Shown piece after piece: positions 46,634 to 61,400 of a stretch of DNA of 64,000 nucleotides. The notes beneath the pieces were generated by a model. It was not told where the DNA came from and did not search any database. It worked only from the letters and a program-made list of their open reading frames with translations. Every line of letters begins with the position of its first letter. Positions within the stretch are counted from its first letter, which is position 1. Origin of the DNA: Capra hircus (taxonomy: Eukaryota; Chordata; Mammalia; Artiodactyla; Bovidae); the NCBI RefSeq assembly GCF_001704415.2, contig NC_030817.1:54855550-54919549 (forward strand), given 5' to 3'. Position numbers and translations under genes: made by a program.

Positions 46634-49600
46634 CTGGAAAACAAAATATTTATCACAAATGGTAAACACAAGTACAGGCTCACATGGTGGAGAGCTCAAG
46701 GGTACGAGCTGCCCACACAGGTCCAAAAGGAGGAATACACAGTCAGTACGTGTCATGCTAAGACCGGTCTGCCCGCAACATATTATTCCAAGTTTATATA
46801 TCCATCCAAAGCTTTAACTTGAAGATCTTTTGGGAAAAGTAATGACTTTTGCTAATTATAACAGATTTTTTTTTGTCTTTCAGCTAAAAAAAGGAGGGGG
46901 CATTCTTTAAAATAAATCATTTACCTCTGCTGTGGTGGTATCCCGCAGGTAAATTTTCTGAATGTAGCCTTGACTGGCACTATCTTTTTTTTGGAACAGA
47001 CCTTGTCTCTGTTTCAAAACAAATAACGACAGGAAAGAAATTATTATGGGGAAAGGAAAAAACCTATAACCTTTAATTGAGCACTTATATGTCAATTCTA
47101 TTTTATAATCAGCAGACTAACCAAATACACATATTCAGGTCTGATAAGAAATAAATCATTTTTGATACAAGGATAGTGACTCCATATGTGAGTTGTTAGA
47201 ATTTATGAAATTGGATGAGTATACATCTATCTGCATAAAATGATGGCTTTCTGCAGGTGATGATAAATAGCATACAGAGATACCACTTAATAACTCATCA
47301 CATCTGACAAATCAAAAACCCTCCCTTTATTTCCTTGGCTAAATAAAATTTGTACACTGAGTCAATTCTCACCACTGATGTGAAAGGGAAGTGATAACTG
47401 AGAGAACTGTAATATACATGCATACTGACAGGAAAGAAACAGTCTTTCAGTGGTCTGAAAACTATGTTTCATATACCAAGGTACTCTTTCAGTTCTGAAA
47501 CTCTACAATGAGGTAAGGCTGAAATACAAAATGGTATGGTTTCATAAGTGGTTTCTTTTACTTGTAAACTTCTTTGAAAAGAAAGGAAACATAAAGGATA
47601 ATAGTACTTACATCTCTAACTATTGAATTTTATAATTAAGTAAGCATTTTTCAGATAGTTTCAGTAATAGAGATAACATAATTATTGCTTAGGAAAAAAT
47701 ATAGAAATTACCATCTTTGGAATAACAATTTCTACTTTTTTTAAAAAAGGGTAAAAATAGAATTATATCATATATAAGAAAAATTATACATTACAAAGTA
47801 AAATGAGTTTGAGAATTAAGCAAAAGATAGGGTATCATTTTTGCTAATTACTTGCTATACAATTAAAAAGTTTTTCCACAGAAAATGGAGAGGCAAAGAC
47901 ATAAAAGCATTATTACATACTTAAAATGCATTTGTCTTCTATAAATGCCAAACATTACTAAATGTAAGTGTTCTAGACATAATGTTTATAATAATCTCCT
48001 TAAATCCTAAAACAGGGAATCTTCCCAGGAGTATTTCATATTATAGCAAAATCATATCCATATGAAGTAAAACAAACAAACAAAAAAACCCCACTTCTAT
48101 TCACTTCCATTCTTCTACCAAAAAGGAACCTAACTCTTTCAGTGAACAGATTTAATTCACTCAGTGCAATCAAGGACTGCCAGAAAACGAAGTACAGAAC
48201 CCAAATTACATTTTCCTTTACTTTTCACAATAATAATAATCCTTCAAATACTTTATGCAGTCAACTGTAAAACAAGAGTCAGAAAGCACTCCTGGTTTCC
48301 ATTCATTTAACAAAGTTTTGACTCTAAAGGTGTGTGATTCATGTTTTCTTACCTCAACTGATATTTTGAGCAGATTTCCATCAACAGTGGGAGACTGTAC
48401 AAAATCTTCAAATGGATATTGCCAGTCTATGGACATATGGCCTAGGATTTCAACTTCCTTTATACACAAAACTCGCCTATTTTGCAAAAGGAAACAGAAA
48501 TATATAGGTATTGATAAAGACAGTTAATTGTTCTAATATTTCCCTCTACTAGATGCCATAGATATTACTTGCTTAGTAAGCAATATAACCTGGCACACTA
48601 AAAAAAGTATGCTTCACATTGAAAAAAAAAAAAAGATAACTGTCAAATAAAGAGCAAACATAGCACAACTAACATAGCAGAACTTCAAAAATCCCCCTTC
48701 TGCCAATCTTGCAAAATTCAGGAAAGTGTCATTTTTTAAAAACTGAGCAGAAAACTGAAATCATTCTCTTTAAAACACATAAGGAGCAGGCTGTACTTTC
48801 ATCCAGAAAGTAATAAAGGCAGAAGCCCCTGAAAATGTTTTACTTGGAAAATTATTAATTGCTTTTTACTGTCAATCATGTATGCCTTCTAATCAGGAAA
48901 GAAATGTCACAAACCTCAAACGTCAGCAAAGATTCACGTTAGGCCTACTAATAAATATCAGGTTTGAACATTTTAATATTGATGCACTATATCACAGAGT
49001 GAGCAGCTCATTTTACTCAACAGCAATTAAAGAAAAAAAAAATCACAGAATCCTTAAAGGGCATCCACATTGATTTCCCAGTGTGTGATTCAGATTAGGT
49101 ACTGATATAACTATACTTGATTCCAAAGTTTCTGTAACAGAAAGCAAAACTAGGAAAGGAGAGCTGTTGAATCTACGAATGCGCACGGTGCTGGAGAAAC
49201 AAAGACCCAGCTTTCTACTTGAGAGGTATTTATAGGCTAAAAGGGGAAGCGAAATTCACTCAGTCACGGCCGACTCTCTGTGACCCCATGCACTACACAG
49301 TCCATGGGATTCTCCAGGCCAGAATACTCGAGTGGGTAGCCCTTCCCTTCTCCAGGGGATCTCCCCAACCCGGGGATTGAACCCAGGTCTCCTGCATTGC
49401 AGGCAGATTCTTTACCAGCTGAGCCACAGAGGAAGCCCAAGAATACTAACGGAGTGTGTGGAAAATCCTCTTGGCGCACAGGAGGGAGGGACTGACTGTT
49501 GATCAACTGGCGCACAGGAGGGAGGGACTGACTGTTGATAAACTGGGTCGGAGAGGAGCTGATTCTTGAAAGGAGGCAGGCTTCCAGGTAGGAAAGGGAA

Positions 49601-52600
49601 ATTTTACTCTAGACAAAGGGAAGAGTGCAGTAACATGTACGGCGGCGGTACAAACAAGGCAAGATTTATCTGAGGAATGTAGAGGTCTGCAGCTGGAGTA
49701 CCAGACATATACAGAGGAGAGAAAATTAGCTTGGTGCCAGCTCTTGAAGGTTTTTTTTCTTTTTTGGCAGGTGGGGTTGAGCGGCTAGCAGAGGTTGTTA
49801 AGAAATTCTGACTTTAATCTACAGATGATGGAAATGATATGATAAATTTTCTTATTGAAGAGTCATGGCCAGTGCAGGAGAGATGGGGTAGACAACGAAG
49901 GTGGGAAGGGACCGTAATAGTCCAGTTAGGAAACAGTAAGAGCCTCATTTAAGGTGGTGGCTGTGAGAAGAAGAGATAGGTTTTAGATGTTTAGAAGGTA
50001 GGGGTGAATGAACTCAGTGACTGATGGGGTAAGGACTGATACAGACCCCGGACACTGTATCTTTCTGCACAGGTACTCCTGAAATTGTGGGTGTATCTGG
50101 GACTGTGTCGAGCACTATAGGAAGTGCAGCATTCAGAGCCTCAGCCTACCAAGTGCCTGCAGTGCCTCCAATCACTGTGACAACCTCCAACACCCCTACC
50201 CATTCCAAACAGTCTTTAGGAAGTGGACTCCAGCTACCCTACCCCCAGCCTCCTGCCTAGTAGAGAATCAGAAGAGAGAGATAAGAGTTAAAGATAACTA
50301 ACACAAATCACTGCATCAAACGCAATTCACCATTGACTGTCTTAAAACTCTGCTCTTGACCATTTCGATAATGCTACTGTCCTCCTGCTGCCCTGAACCT
50401 CCTTCACTTTCTTCCCTCCTGCACCATGATTCCCGGAGTCCACATCTTGGTCTTCTGAATACCACATTCTCTCAGTGTGGTCTCTTGGATCTCAACTCCA
50501 GATCTTTATCCAAACTCCAAGTATCTACACCTATACCTATTTCTACACCTCTCCTTGACCTTTACTTTGTTATCTCAAAGCTATGTCAAACTCGTTAAGT
50601 TCAAAATGGAAACAAGTCATCATCTTTTCCGCCAAACTACTGTAAATGGTACTCAAGCCCAAAACCAGCGAAGTCATCTGGTATTCCCTTTTCTTTCATA
50701 TCCAGTCATCCAACCCTGGTCTCTAAAGGTTGCCTCTTCATACCTAAGGGAGAGTAACTCACTGCGCTGGTCAGGAATGTTATTTTACTAATTATCTCCT
50801 GAAAATCTCTACAAGTGATCCGATTTGAAATTACTATGATTTTTCTACTTATGATTTGAAATTACTATGATTTTTCAACTTACTTGAAGAAATATAGCTG
50901 TATAATGTACATGTTAATATTCCTACCAAATGCCTAAATCAAACAACTATTAAAATATTACATTTAATCCCCAAAACATGGGTTTCCATTGCTTAGTATG
51001 GAATTACATAAAAAATATAAAAAGTACTCTTTAGATTGTTTTGTGAATATTTTGACTTAATTAATGGGCAAATCAGAGGACTAGCTAACTCTCTCTTAGA
51101 AACAGTTTGTAGATTTAAGCCTGAATTCTAAAGTTTTCCTTTCTCTCCTTCTCACCTAAATATATTTAAATGCAGTAGTAAGAAATCTAATATCTAAATG
51201 TTACCTAGTCTAAGTGCTTTGCTTTAGTTCTAAAAAATACATAACTTAAAATGTTTTGAAAATCATTTATCTGTAATTAGAATAAGTGATATAGGGTAGA
51301 TCTCAGGAAAATAAACGTAGTAGTTTAGTCCAAGTTCTTTTATTGGGAAAAATTATCCACCACTCCCAAAATATTTAGAAAGAAAATGGAACACAAAGAT
51401 ATAATAACATACTTTTAAAAAGGTATGTTCAACATCCAAAATAAAACCTAGTGAGAAAAAGTAAATTCATCCTCCATAACTGGATGTACAGTTAACATAC
51501 AAAAGTATCACTACTGTACTTACAAACTCTAATCGATTCTGTCTCTCAGAAGTTGTGTAATTTGGTTAAGCCTCTGAACCATGCTTAGTCTCAGTATCAG
51601 CATCTCCAAAACGAGAAGGTCAGAACAGAGGATCTCGAATGAACCATCCAGACCTGAATTTCTGTGATTCTATGACAATGAACAGGGGTTCCCAGGTGGC
51701 TCAGGGGTAAAGAATCCACCCGCCAATGCAGAAGATGCGGGTTCGATCCCTGGATCAAGAAGATCTCCTGGAGAAGGAAATGGTAACCCACTCCAGTATT
51801 CTTGCCTAGGAAATCACATGGACAGAGGAGCCTTGCAGGATACAGTCCATGCGGTCACAAAGAATCAGACATGACTTAGTGACTAAACAACAACAATGAA
51901 CATTTTGCAGCTGAAGCATAGTTATCTAAATCCACTGTCATTTTCGTCTCCAAAATTCTTATAATATATACATTAGCATTTGAAAAGATGTCACTTGAAG
52001 TCAATACCTATTTGTAACCATAAGGCTTGCCTTCTTGTTCCCAGAAATAGCACAGTGGTATCGGTAAGTCTCTCCTTCTAACTTTTTGACATGATTCTGA
52101 AAAGAAAAGAAGACTTAAGATTTGTGTTGTAACATGCATCTGAACAGTATTTCCAGTACTCTATATTAGTGCCAGTTAGGAAAAAATTATTAAAACCAAA
52201 AGCACAATTTTACATGAAGCTAGAAAAATGTTCATAGCATTTCTATAAATAAACTTTCACTGAGCCTTAAAAGTCAAGTAACTACTAAATGCTTACTAAG
52301 CAATCTTCTAATAAAATACACTTTGTTGCATGATAATTCTGAAACTTTTAAATAGTTTTACCAGAAATAATCACAAATTTCATTTATATGAACCAACACT
52401 AGTATAAAACTGGACATTAACATTCCAGAGGTCCTTAACCTGGGGTCCTTAGAAGGACTTTGGAAGGCCTATGAAATACTATAAAAAAAATACAAACTTT
52501 TGAAAATGTTTTTCTGAACTTGTTTCCAGAGGACAGTTCATATTTTTCATTAGATTTTTAAAGGGGTCTGTTATCCTTCTCAAAGGTTAAGAACCACTGA

Positions 52601-55600
52601 TCTACAAAAATAAAAATAATAAAATTTCAAGATAATATTGTTGAATATTTGGTCTTATATATTAAACACACATGAGGAGTACAAGTATGTACTAGAACTA
52701 TATTCCTGGTAGAAAAGAAAACTTAAAGGCAATCTTAATACAAACATGAAGAATTTCTAAGATTTCAAACAGCTGGCACAATTTATTACTGAATACAATT
52801 ACAAGCATAAAATAATTCAAGTATAAATAGTAGCACATTAAAATACATTTTTTAATTATCTCAAAACTATTGTGACCTCAATCAACAAACATTAAATATC
52901 AATAAAGTTACATTTACAATTAATGCTAATGAAATATTATTGACATTATATATAATGCATAATTAAAAATTAGAAGAGAAAATATATGAAAATATAAAAC
53001 ATAAACATACCCAACAAATAATAACAATTTATAACCAAGAATACATCAATATTATCAAAAGGATAATATAATCAATAATAATCACAAGCAGAGAAAGCAC
53101 ACTTGTTTATTATTTCAATAGTAAAATACACAATTTTTTTTAAAGATCCTTGGTTCCCAGTCATTCTTTGACCAATTATGAAAAGCCATGAACAACAAAG
53201 ATGAATCCCTAAAGAAAGGGAGTCTCAATTCCAGAACGAATCTCAGAGAGAAGTGAAGTTTACCAGTTACTTGTTTCACATCTTCCTTGTGTGAACCAAC
53301 TAATATCTTTGAATATTTATACCTTAATTCCTTTAAAATGAATATAAATGAATGTAACCATTTAGTATATTTATTTTCTGCCTTGAAGTTTAAATATGTT
53401 AAAATATTTAGATTTAAGATGAAATGTACAATACTACTCACTTTCCATCTTCTACCATCTTGTATGCATTTTCATTAGTTATAAACTTTGTACTTTAAAA
53501 AACTAAAGCTTTTAAAGTATACTTCACCACCATAACACATTACAGAAACCTAGTTTTCAGCACTTCTGAAACCCACTACACTCTGAGATTCAGTCTCTAT
53601 GTCAGATGAGTTTATAAAATATTCACTCTTCCTTCCCAAAAATGCAACTAGAATAATTTATAATATTTAGCAAAAGCATTCAATTTTTTCAAGTAAATTC
53701 GAAGGAAATAATATAAGATATGAAAAAGCAATGTGTATAATGATGTTTATTACATCATTATAGCATCATAGTATCATTAATGTAAAATATATTACACATA
53801 TATATAGTATCATAGTGTCATTAATGTAAAATAATGGTAACAGCTCTAATGTCAAGAATTGAGAATAGTCAAATATACGAGGTAAAGTTAGCTCAATAGA
53901 TAATGCAAGAATTAAAAATGAAGCATTTCTAAGAACCAGGAAAAATATAATGAAGACAAAAAAGCAAGGAAGGCCATTTTAAATATTATATAATTATTAA
54001 CTATGGGAAGCAAGATGAATATTAAACAAAAACTGGCTATACATATATATATAAATTTCATATATGTCTCTGTGTAAGTGTGTGTGTGTGTGTGTGTGTG
54101 TGTGCAGATGGTAATTATCCTGGGAGAAGAGAGGATAAGTAGAAGAGCATATTGATTTCTATGAAAACAGAGAATATAATTCAGTAACTTTCAAAGCTCA
54201 CTCTTAAAAAATGCAGAGCAATACTCAGGAGAAAAGAAAAGGGGGTAAATCCAAAGATTCCCAAATTATTCCAAATTATTTAGAATGTACCCATATTATA
54301 ATAAGCACTAAGGAGGACATAATTTTACCCTCTAATGCTCTTCAGTATTTACACATTTTGTTATACTTGGTCCCTTAAGGACAGAAGTCTCATTTCATTT
54401 GGATATCCAGCACAGTGTAGATAATCAAACACTCTGTTCCTAACTAACTGATTACAGCAAGATAGTAAGGGATGAAACAGCCTAAATTTCTTAACTATCC
54501 ATGCCTACCCTTGCTACTCATAGAAAAAAGCTACCAAGCTCTTTTAATGTATAATCATTCTATTTCTTCCAGTTCTCATATCTTAACGAAACTACTAAAT
54601 CACACACAATGACTATATTTAGCTAAAATAATAAAGTTTCTTGAAGTTTTGTGCTTACTGACATGCGGTTGGAAAACAGGGAAATCATGAGGAAAGGAAC
54701 ACTGTAAAGAGCTACACAATCAAAATGTAAACAATGAAGGAAAAATTTCCCAGAAGTCTCATTAAGACTGTATAAGTAATATTTCCAAGAAAACTGAAAA
54801 ATACTACTTTTACCTAAGAAGAAAGAATAATTATTAGTGATGATTTAAGACAGAATCTTGAATTAGTTACTGTGCTTGATTCTCATAGAAACTGTATATG
54901 AGGCGCCATTTCTGCCAACCCTCAATTATCTAGGCACAAAAAATTTTGTCAGCTACAATTTTAGGCTAGTCTTTGGATGTCATTCTTCTATTTTAAAGTG
55001 CTTGTTTCAAATAGGAAGCTTCCCTGGTGGTTCAGACGGTAAAGAATCATCTGCCTGCAATGCAGAAGACCTGGGTTCAATCCCTGGGTCAGGAAGATCC
55101 CCTGGAGAAGGAATGGCAACCCACTCCAGTACTCTTGCTTGGAGAATTCCATGGACAGAGGAGGCTGGTGGGGTACAGTTGGTGGGGCCACAAATTCTTC
55201 TTTAAAGTGCTTGCTTCAAATATGAAGCATTTACTTTATTATTTTGATAACTATAGTTTAAAAATATATAATGAAACTGAACAGTTGTATGTTAACAGCT
55301 TTATTCTCTTTAAGTGTAAAACACAATAAATCTAAGTTCACAATTTGTTTCCAATTTTGGGAGGAAACACGAAAATTGCTAGATAAGATACTGCTAAATC
55401 TAACATTTTTATCAATTATAGAAAAAAGAGAAATCAAAATATAACATGTTGAAAATTTACTCTGGGGATGCTAATTTCGAAATCTTAGTTTATATTTTTA
55501 AAATTTCCATTAGGATTATGCATCCTCTTGAAGGATTTAAAAGCAAAAGAGACTGGTTTTTAAATATAAAGACATCTATCAATCCAAAAGCCACATAAGT

Positions 55601-58384
55601 AATCTGCTTAATCACATGTTCAACTTCTATTTTTATAGCTAATAACTGTGAAATAAGCGTAACCAATAAAGAGACTTAATTTTTAAAAAGTATAAATATG
55701 AAGGGCTAAGACTGTACATAACATAATTAGAAAAAGATTGCGATTTATCTAGCAAGGGTATAGAGAAGTTAAAATAGAAAAAGAGGCAAGGAATAAATTC
55801 TCAAAACTGATGCGCCAATACTTATTTGAGGTTAAGGGACTGATCCAGAGCAACTGACTGTTGTTGTTCCATTGTGTCTGACTCTTTGTGACCCCACAAA
55901 CTGTGGCCCGCCAAGCTCCTTTGTCCACAGGATTTCCCAGACAAGAATACTGGAGTGCGTTGCCATTTCCTTCTCCAGGGGATCTTCCCAACCCAGGGAT
56001 TGAACCTGAGTTTCCTGCACTGGCAGGCAAATTCTTTACCATAGAGCCACCGAGGAAGCCCAGAGCAAGTGATACTTCATTTCTTAAAACACATGCCCCA
56101 ATCAATATTTTCATAACTTGAGTAAATTTATGGTGATTTGATGAAACACAGTTATGTAATTCTATCAGCAGGACTCATAAATATAAAGAACACACAGATT
56201 GGACATAACAATTATTCTTTTTTTTTTTTTTTGCAACTTTACCAGAAATGCATATGAATACCATAAGAAAAGGTGAAATTCTCAGGATGATAGTAAAAGT
56301 TCAATAAAGTATCCCTCCAACTAAATGTAAAACAAAGTTGATTTCCTGTATCTCTTCATCTTTTATTGACCTCTTATTCCTGTACAATATTACCAGGAAT
56401 ATCACAGTTTTTATCTGTAGCCAAACCACTACAATAAAAAGTTCAGAGAGAGGTAAGAAATGTAAAGATAATTTCATCAGAATGTGGACTCTCACTCTAA
56501 ATAAATCAGGACAGTCAATTAATATCACAATTTGTTTTGATTTTTAAGGATGAAATCAAGTAGTAGTATACAAAACATTTACTCCTGTATTTCCAGTTCT
56601 TGCTGTGTAGGCAGAAAAAAGAAAGAAAATAAAGTTAGAAGCATGCAGAAAGGTAAAATGTAATCACATACTATAAAAGCCAAAGGCTAAGAACAATGAA
56701 GAGTCATTTTATTTTAAAGTCAAAGTAGAAAAATATTAAAAATTTTATTTTGGAGGAAAGCTAGTCATGAGAGAATAGCATTTTACATATGTATTGTTTA
56801 CATTACAAAATTAAAATTAAAATATATACCAAAAAAAATTCCAAAAAAATTTGAAGGTTTTAACAAAAGATTATAACTGTACATAATCTTTTTTTCTCTC
56901 CTCCAGCTTCTGTTTACCTGAATAAATCTAGATTTACAATACAGGCCAAATAAATTAATTTGGTTGACAGAAAAGGAAGCAGCGAAATTCCAATAATTAG
57001 CTATAAGCAGAGGACTGAAGTTTAACAACATAAATGAAAGATGCTCAATACAAACAGTAATAAAGCCTATGACTACTTTCAACATTATCCTTTTTACACT
57101 AAAAAGCTTTGATCCTGTGCAGAAAAGAACTAAATGATGAGTTACTCCTATTTAATACACTATGCTAATAAAATAAAACAAATAATCCAATTCTACCCTG
57201 TATACCATTGCTTCCTGTGTAATCTTTAAAGAAGTTCATGAATCAGGAACTTTAGGAACCAGCCATGAAGATTTCTGACCATAGAAATCTTTAAAATTCA
57301 ATTTCACTCATGACGGTAAAGAATAGAATTTATACCTCAAATATGTCATAGCCCTCAGACTCCTGTCGGTCATAAGGGCGAATGATGCCGTCTTCATGGA
57401 TCAGGCGAGGGGAACGGAGCCTGGACACATCCTCTGTTGATTCTGCCACCCTGTGTAAGTACATATAAGAAAACACATGAGAATCTCTCAAAATAACATA
57501 AATGTATCATTGTATTGATTCAACCACTATACTATGTAACACATGAACCATGAATACTATGCTGAGTCTTGTCAGACTCTCGTGACCCATGGACTGTAGC
57601 CAGCCAGGCTCCTCTGTCCATGGGATTTCCCAGGCAAGAATACTGGGGTGGGCTGCCATTTCCTTCTCCAGGGGATCTTCCCAACCCAGGGATTAAACCT
57701 GCGTCTCCTGCATTGCAGGCAGATTCTTTACCAACTGAGCTACCAGGGAAGCTCCACTATGTAACACAATATATCAATATTTGATAAATAGTAATTTTAA
57801 ATAACTTGCCAAAATAATGTGACAAACATTAAAACCAGGTCAGTTTGACTTCATGTTCCCTCACCTTTTCTTAATAATAAAGGCAGGGAGTAGGCCATCC
57901 ACTCTTTGCATCCCTGGTGTCTAGCACAGTGCCTAGCATATAGTAAGGACCAATAACCATTTGTCAAATCAAAGAGAAACTGAGCCATAAAAAAAAAGCC
58001 TCTTCTTACTCCTCTCTGGGGGAGCTCTACCTTGTGAACCAGTAAGAGCTCTCACTCAGACTTTAAGGTCCTTAAGGGCAGGCAGAGTATTTAGCATACT
58101 TATGTACTCCTAGCAACAATCAGCGGAGAAGGCAACGGCACCCCACTCCAGTACTCTTGCCTGGAAAATCCCATGGACAGGGGAGCCTGGTGGGCTGCAG
58201 TCCATGGGGTCGCTGGGAGTTGGACATGACTGAGCGACTTCATTTTCACTTTTCACTTTCATGCATTGGAGAAGGAAATGGCAACCCACTCCAGTGTTCT
58301 TGCCTGGAAAATCCCAGGGACAGGAGAGCCTGTTGGGCTGCCGTCTATGGGGTCGCACAGAGTCGGACACGACTGAAGCGACTT

Positions 58385-58415
<31 letters not shown>

Positions 58416-61400
58416 ATCAGCACATAGACACATGGCCTGTACATGGTGTACATTTAATTACCTCTGAATCCCCTGGAAGGTGCTACTGGCCATATCTATG
58501 ATTCCACCAGTTGGACGAGCCACAGCACCCACAAGCCCTTTTCCAATCCCTTTGAAGAATCCAGCAGCTCCTTCCTTTTTGGCACCTTCATAAAACCAGA
58601 CAATGAAAGAATAAAGATTTTAAAATCAGCAACTTCGAACTCAACAAACGTCTAAGTCAAATACCGAATGGTTTTACCCAGGAAGCTCCTAGAATTTCGA
58701 CGTTCTAAAGAGGTTAAATTTAGTCCTAACCTGTGATAAAACAGTGGTTTTCAAAGTATATTAAAAATGCAAAATTATTAGGCCCCACTCCCAGCCAGTA
58801 ATCTGCATTTTTACAAACCCCCAAGGTAATTCCAAGGCATACTCAAGTTTTACAGCTAGTGATCCAGGAGTTTAGTTAGTAACTATGACTGGAGGATCTA
58901 AGAATTGACCAGAAAATATTATTATTATTATTATTGCCAACCATCAGGAGATTTTTCAAGAAGTGTACTTTTTAAAAAATATAAGAACTTTATAAAAATA
59001 TAATTCACATTCCATATAATTCACCCATTAAAGTATACAAATTAGATTCACAGCTGTGCAACTATCACCATAATCAATTTTAGAAAATTTGCATTATTTC
59101 AAAAAGAAAGCCCATACCTATTAGCAATCATTTCCCATTTTTCCCCAAACCCTCTTCCCAGTTCTATGCAGTTTACCTCCTTCCTCCCTACGCTGCAGAT
59201 CTAGGCAATCACTAACCTAATTTTATCTGTATGGATTTGCCTATTCTAGTCAAATAGAATCATACAATATGTGGCCTTTCGTGACTGGCTTTTCTTCACT
59301 TAGAATCATGCTTTCAAGGTTCATTCATCTTGTACTTGTATCAATACCTGACTTCTTTTTATAAATGGATGTTAACCCATTTGTATGGCGTATACCACAT
59401 TTTGTTTATCCATGCATTAAGTAGATGGACATTTGGCTTGCTATTACATTCTGGTTATTATGAGTAATATTTTTATAAACATTTCTGTACAAGGCTTTGA
59501 CCAAACAGAGGCTTTCAATTCCCTTGGGTATATACCTAAGAGTGGAATTGCTGGGTCACATATATAAGCTCTATCTTTATATCCAGTTGTCCCAGTACTG
59601 TTTGTTGAAAAGACTATTCTTTTTCTATGGAATTATCTTGGCCCCCCCCGTCAAAACATAATCGACCATAACAATAAACATGTATTTCTGAAATATGAAT
59701 TCTACTCCATTGATCTATATGTGTATCTGTATGCCAGCAACACCTGTCATAGCTACTTTAACTTTACAGTAAGTTTTATAACTGGATAGTATAAGTCCTC
59801 CAACTTCATTATTTTTTTTCCCAGATGTTTTTGCTATCCAGGGTTCCCCTGAATTCCCATATACATTTTAGAATCAGTTCATCAATCTCTGAAAAAAGAA
59901 GCTACTGGGATTTTGATAGGGATTGTACTGAATAAAGAATGTGCTTTTTAAACTAGGATTTTAAAAAAGTCAATTGCTATTGAGAGTCCAACAGAATCCA
60001 GTCTAACAATAATATGTATTACTTTTACCATGTATCAACTCTTCAGACTTTGTACAGAAAGGAAACATTCTCAACCTACCTTCCACGGGCTTTGTTATTA
60101 TTCCAGTCACTCCACCAACGACTCCCTAAGAGAGAAATCATAGATCAAGTCAAGCCTGAACGGAAGGTGCTTAATTTTAAACCAACCACTAGAGGTCTCT
60201 ACTGACATATTATTACAGGAATAACTTTAAAAAAAAAAACAATAAGGACTTGACAGAGAATATGTGCATATAAGTGAGTTCTCTGATTTTTAAAATATTA
60301 CCTCATAGCACATATTAAATGAAGCGCTTTATAGAAGCAGAACTTTATAACAGAAGAGTAAAGCAGGTGGAAATTTTTTACATCTGACTCTGACACCAAT
60401 CACCAGTTGATGTGTGTGCGTGCATGCTAAGCCACTTCAGTCATGTCCAACTCACTGTGACCCAGTGGACATTAGCCCACTAGGCTCCTCTGTCCGTGGG
60501 ATTCTCTAGTTGACGCAATCTCTCTAAGCCTCAGTTTCCATATCAGTAAAATTACTGAGTTGAGAAAATTAGAGATCTAATTATCAATTCCAGTGAAGTT
60601 ACTCCATAATTTAGTGCAAGTGTGGAAAACTGAAAATGAAGGGACCTCTCATGGACAGCAACTAACCTGACAAGTAAAGCACTTTAGAGGAGACGATACA
60701 CATTAGAAATCACAGGCACAAACACAGCAGTTAACAGTCTACTGAGTTAATTTCAAAAGTTAAAAAGTAGTATTCGTGCGTTCTTTACATAACTTTCAAG
60801 TAGTGTTAGTAACTAAAAATAGCTGTATATCACACAGAAAAATAACTGAAGGATGTATACCAAACTGAAAAGGTCAGATACCTCTAGGAAGAGGAGAGGG
60901 ATAATCAAAGAGTACCTTATAGCCTTACCTAGGTTCCCATTACTCACTTAAAAAAAATAACTTAGAAGTTCTTATAATTACTCGTACGGAAGATAGTCAT
61001 GTATTACCTGTATAACTGAATGGTATAGTACTGAAAAGTAATGAAAGGTAGTTCCTGGTTTATAACACGTAACCTGTGCACCTGCCTTCTATAGAAACGG
61101 TTGACTGATGATGACCTGAAGCCAACTCTCTCCCTCCAGTTACCTCCACGTTCCTCTGCTCCACTTCCCCACCTTCCACACTAGTGCTAATCTGCCATCA
61201 TTATAGTTTCCACTCGAGCCCAAGTGCCAAAGTCTAGGAACTGGAGTGGGGGTGGGCGGTTAGGGTAGACTGATGGTGATAAAGGGAAAGAAGAACAAAA
61301 AAGGAAACAGCAAGTGTGCAATTTATCACTACTGTTGCTCTGACAGACTTACTTACAAGCAGTGTTCCACGTGCCACACAACCAGTACATATGCTAAAGT

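Larger units (their letters stand above)
52097..57335. other. VPS13C intron, 5.2 kb, AT-rich
   Basis: This is the largest intron seen. It holds the hAT copy, a TG microsatellite (54079-54104) and two Bov-tA SINEs. No further exon fits the protein. Confidence 0.6.

Noticed and set aside
55014..55193. tRNA gene-like sequence in the SINE heads
   Set aside because: Box-like sequences (such as GGTTCAATCCC) belong to tRNA-derived SINEs; no cloverleaf with a proper acceptor stem is present.
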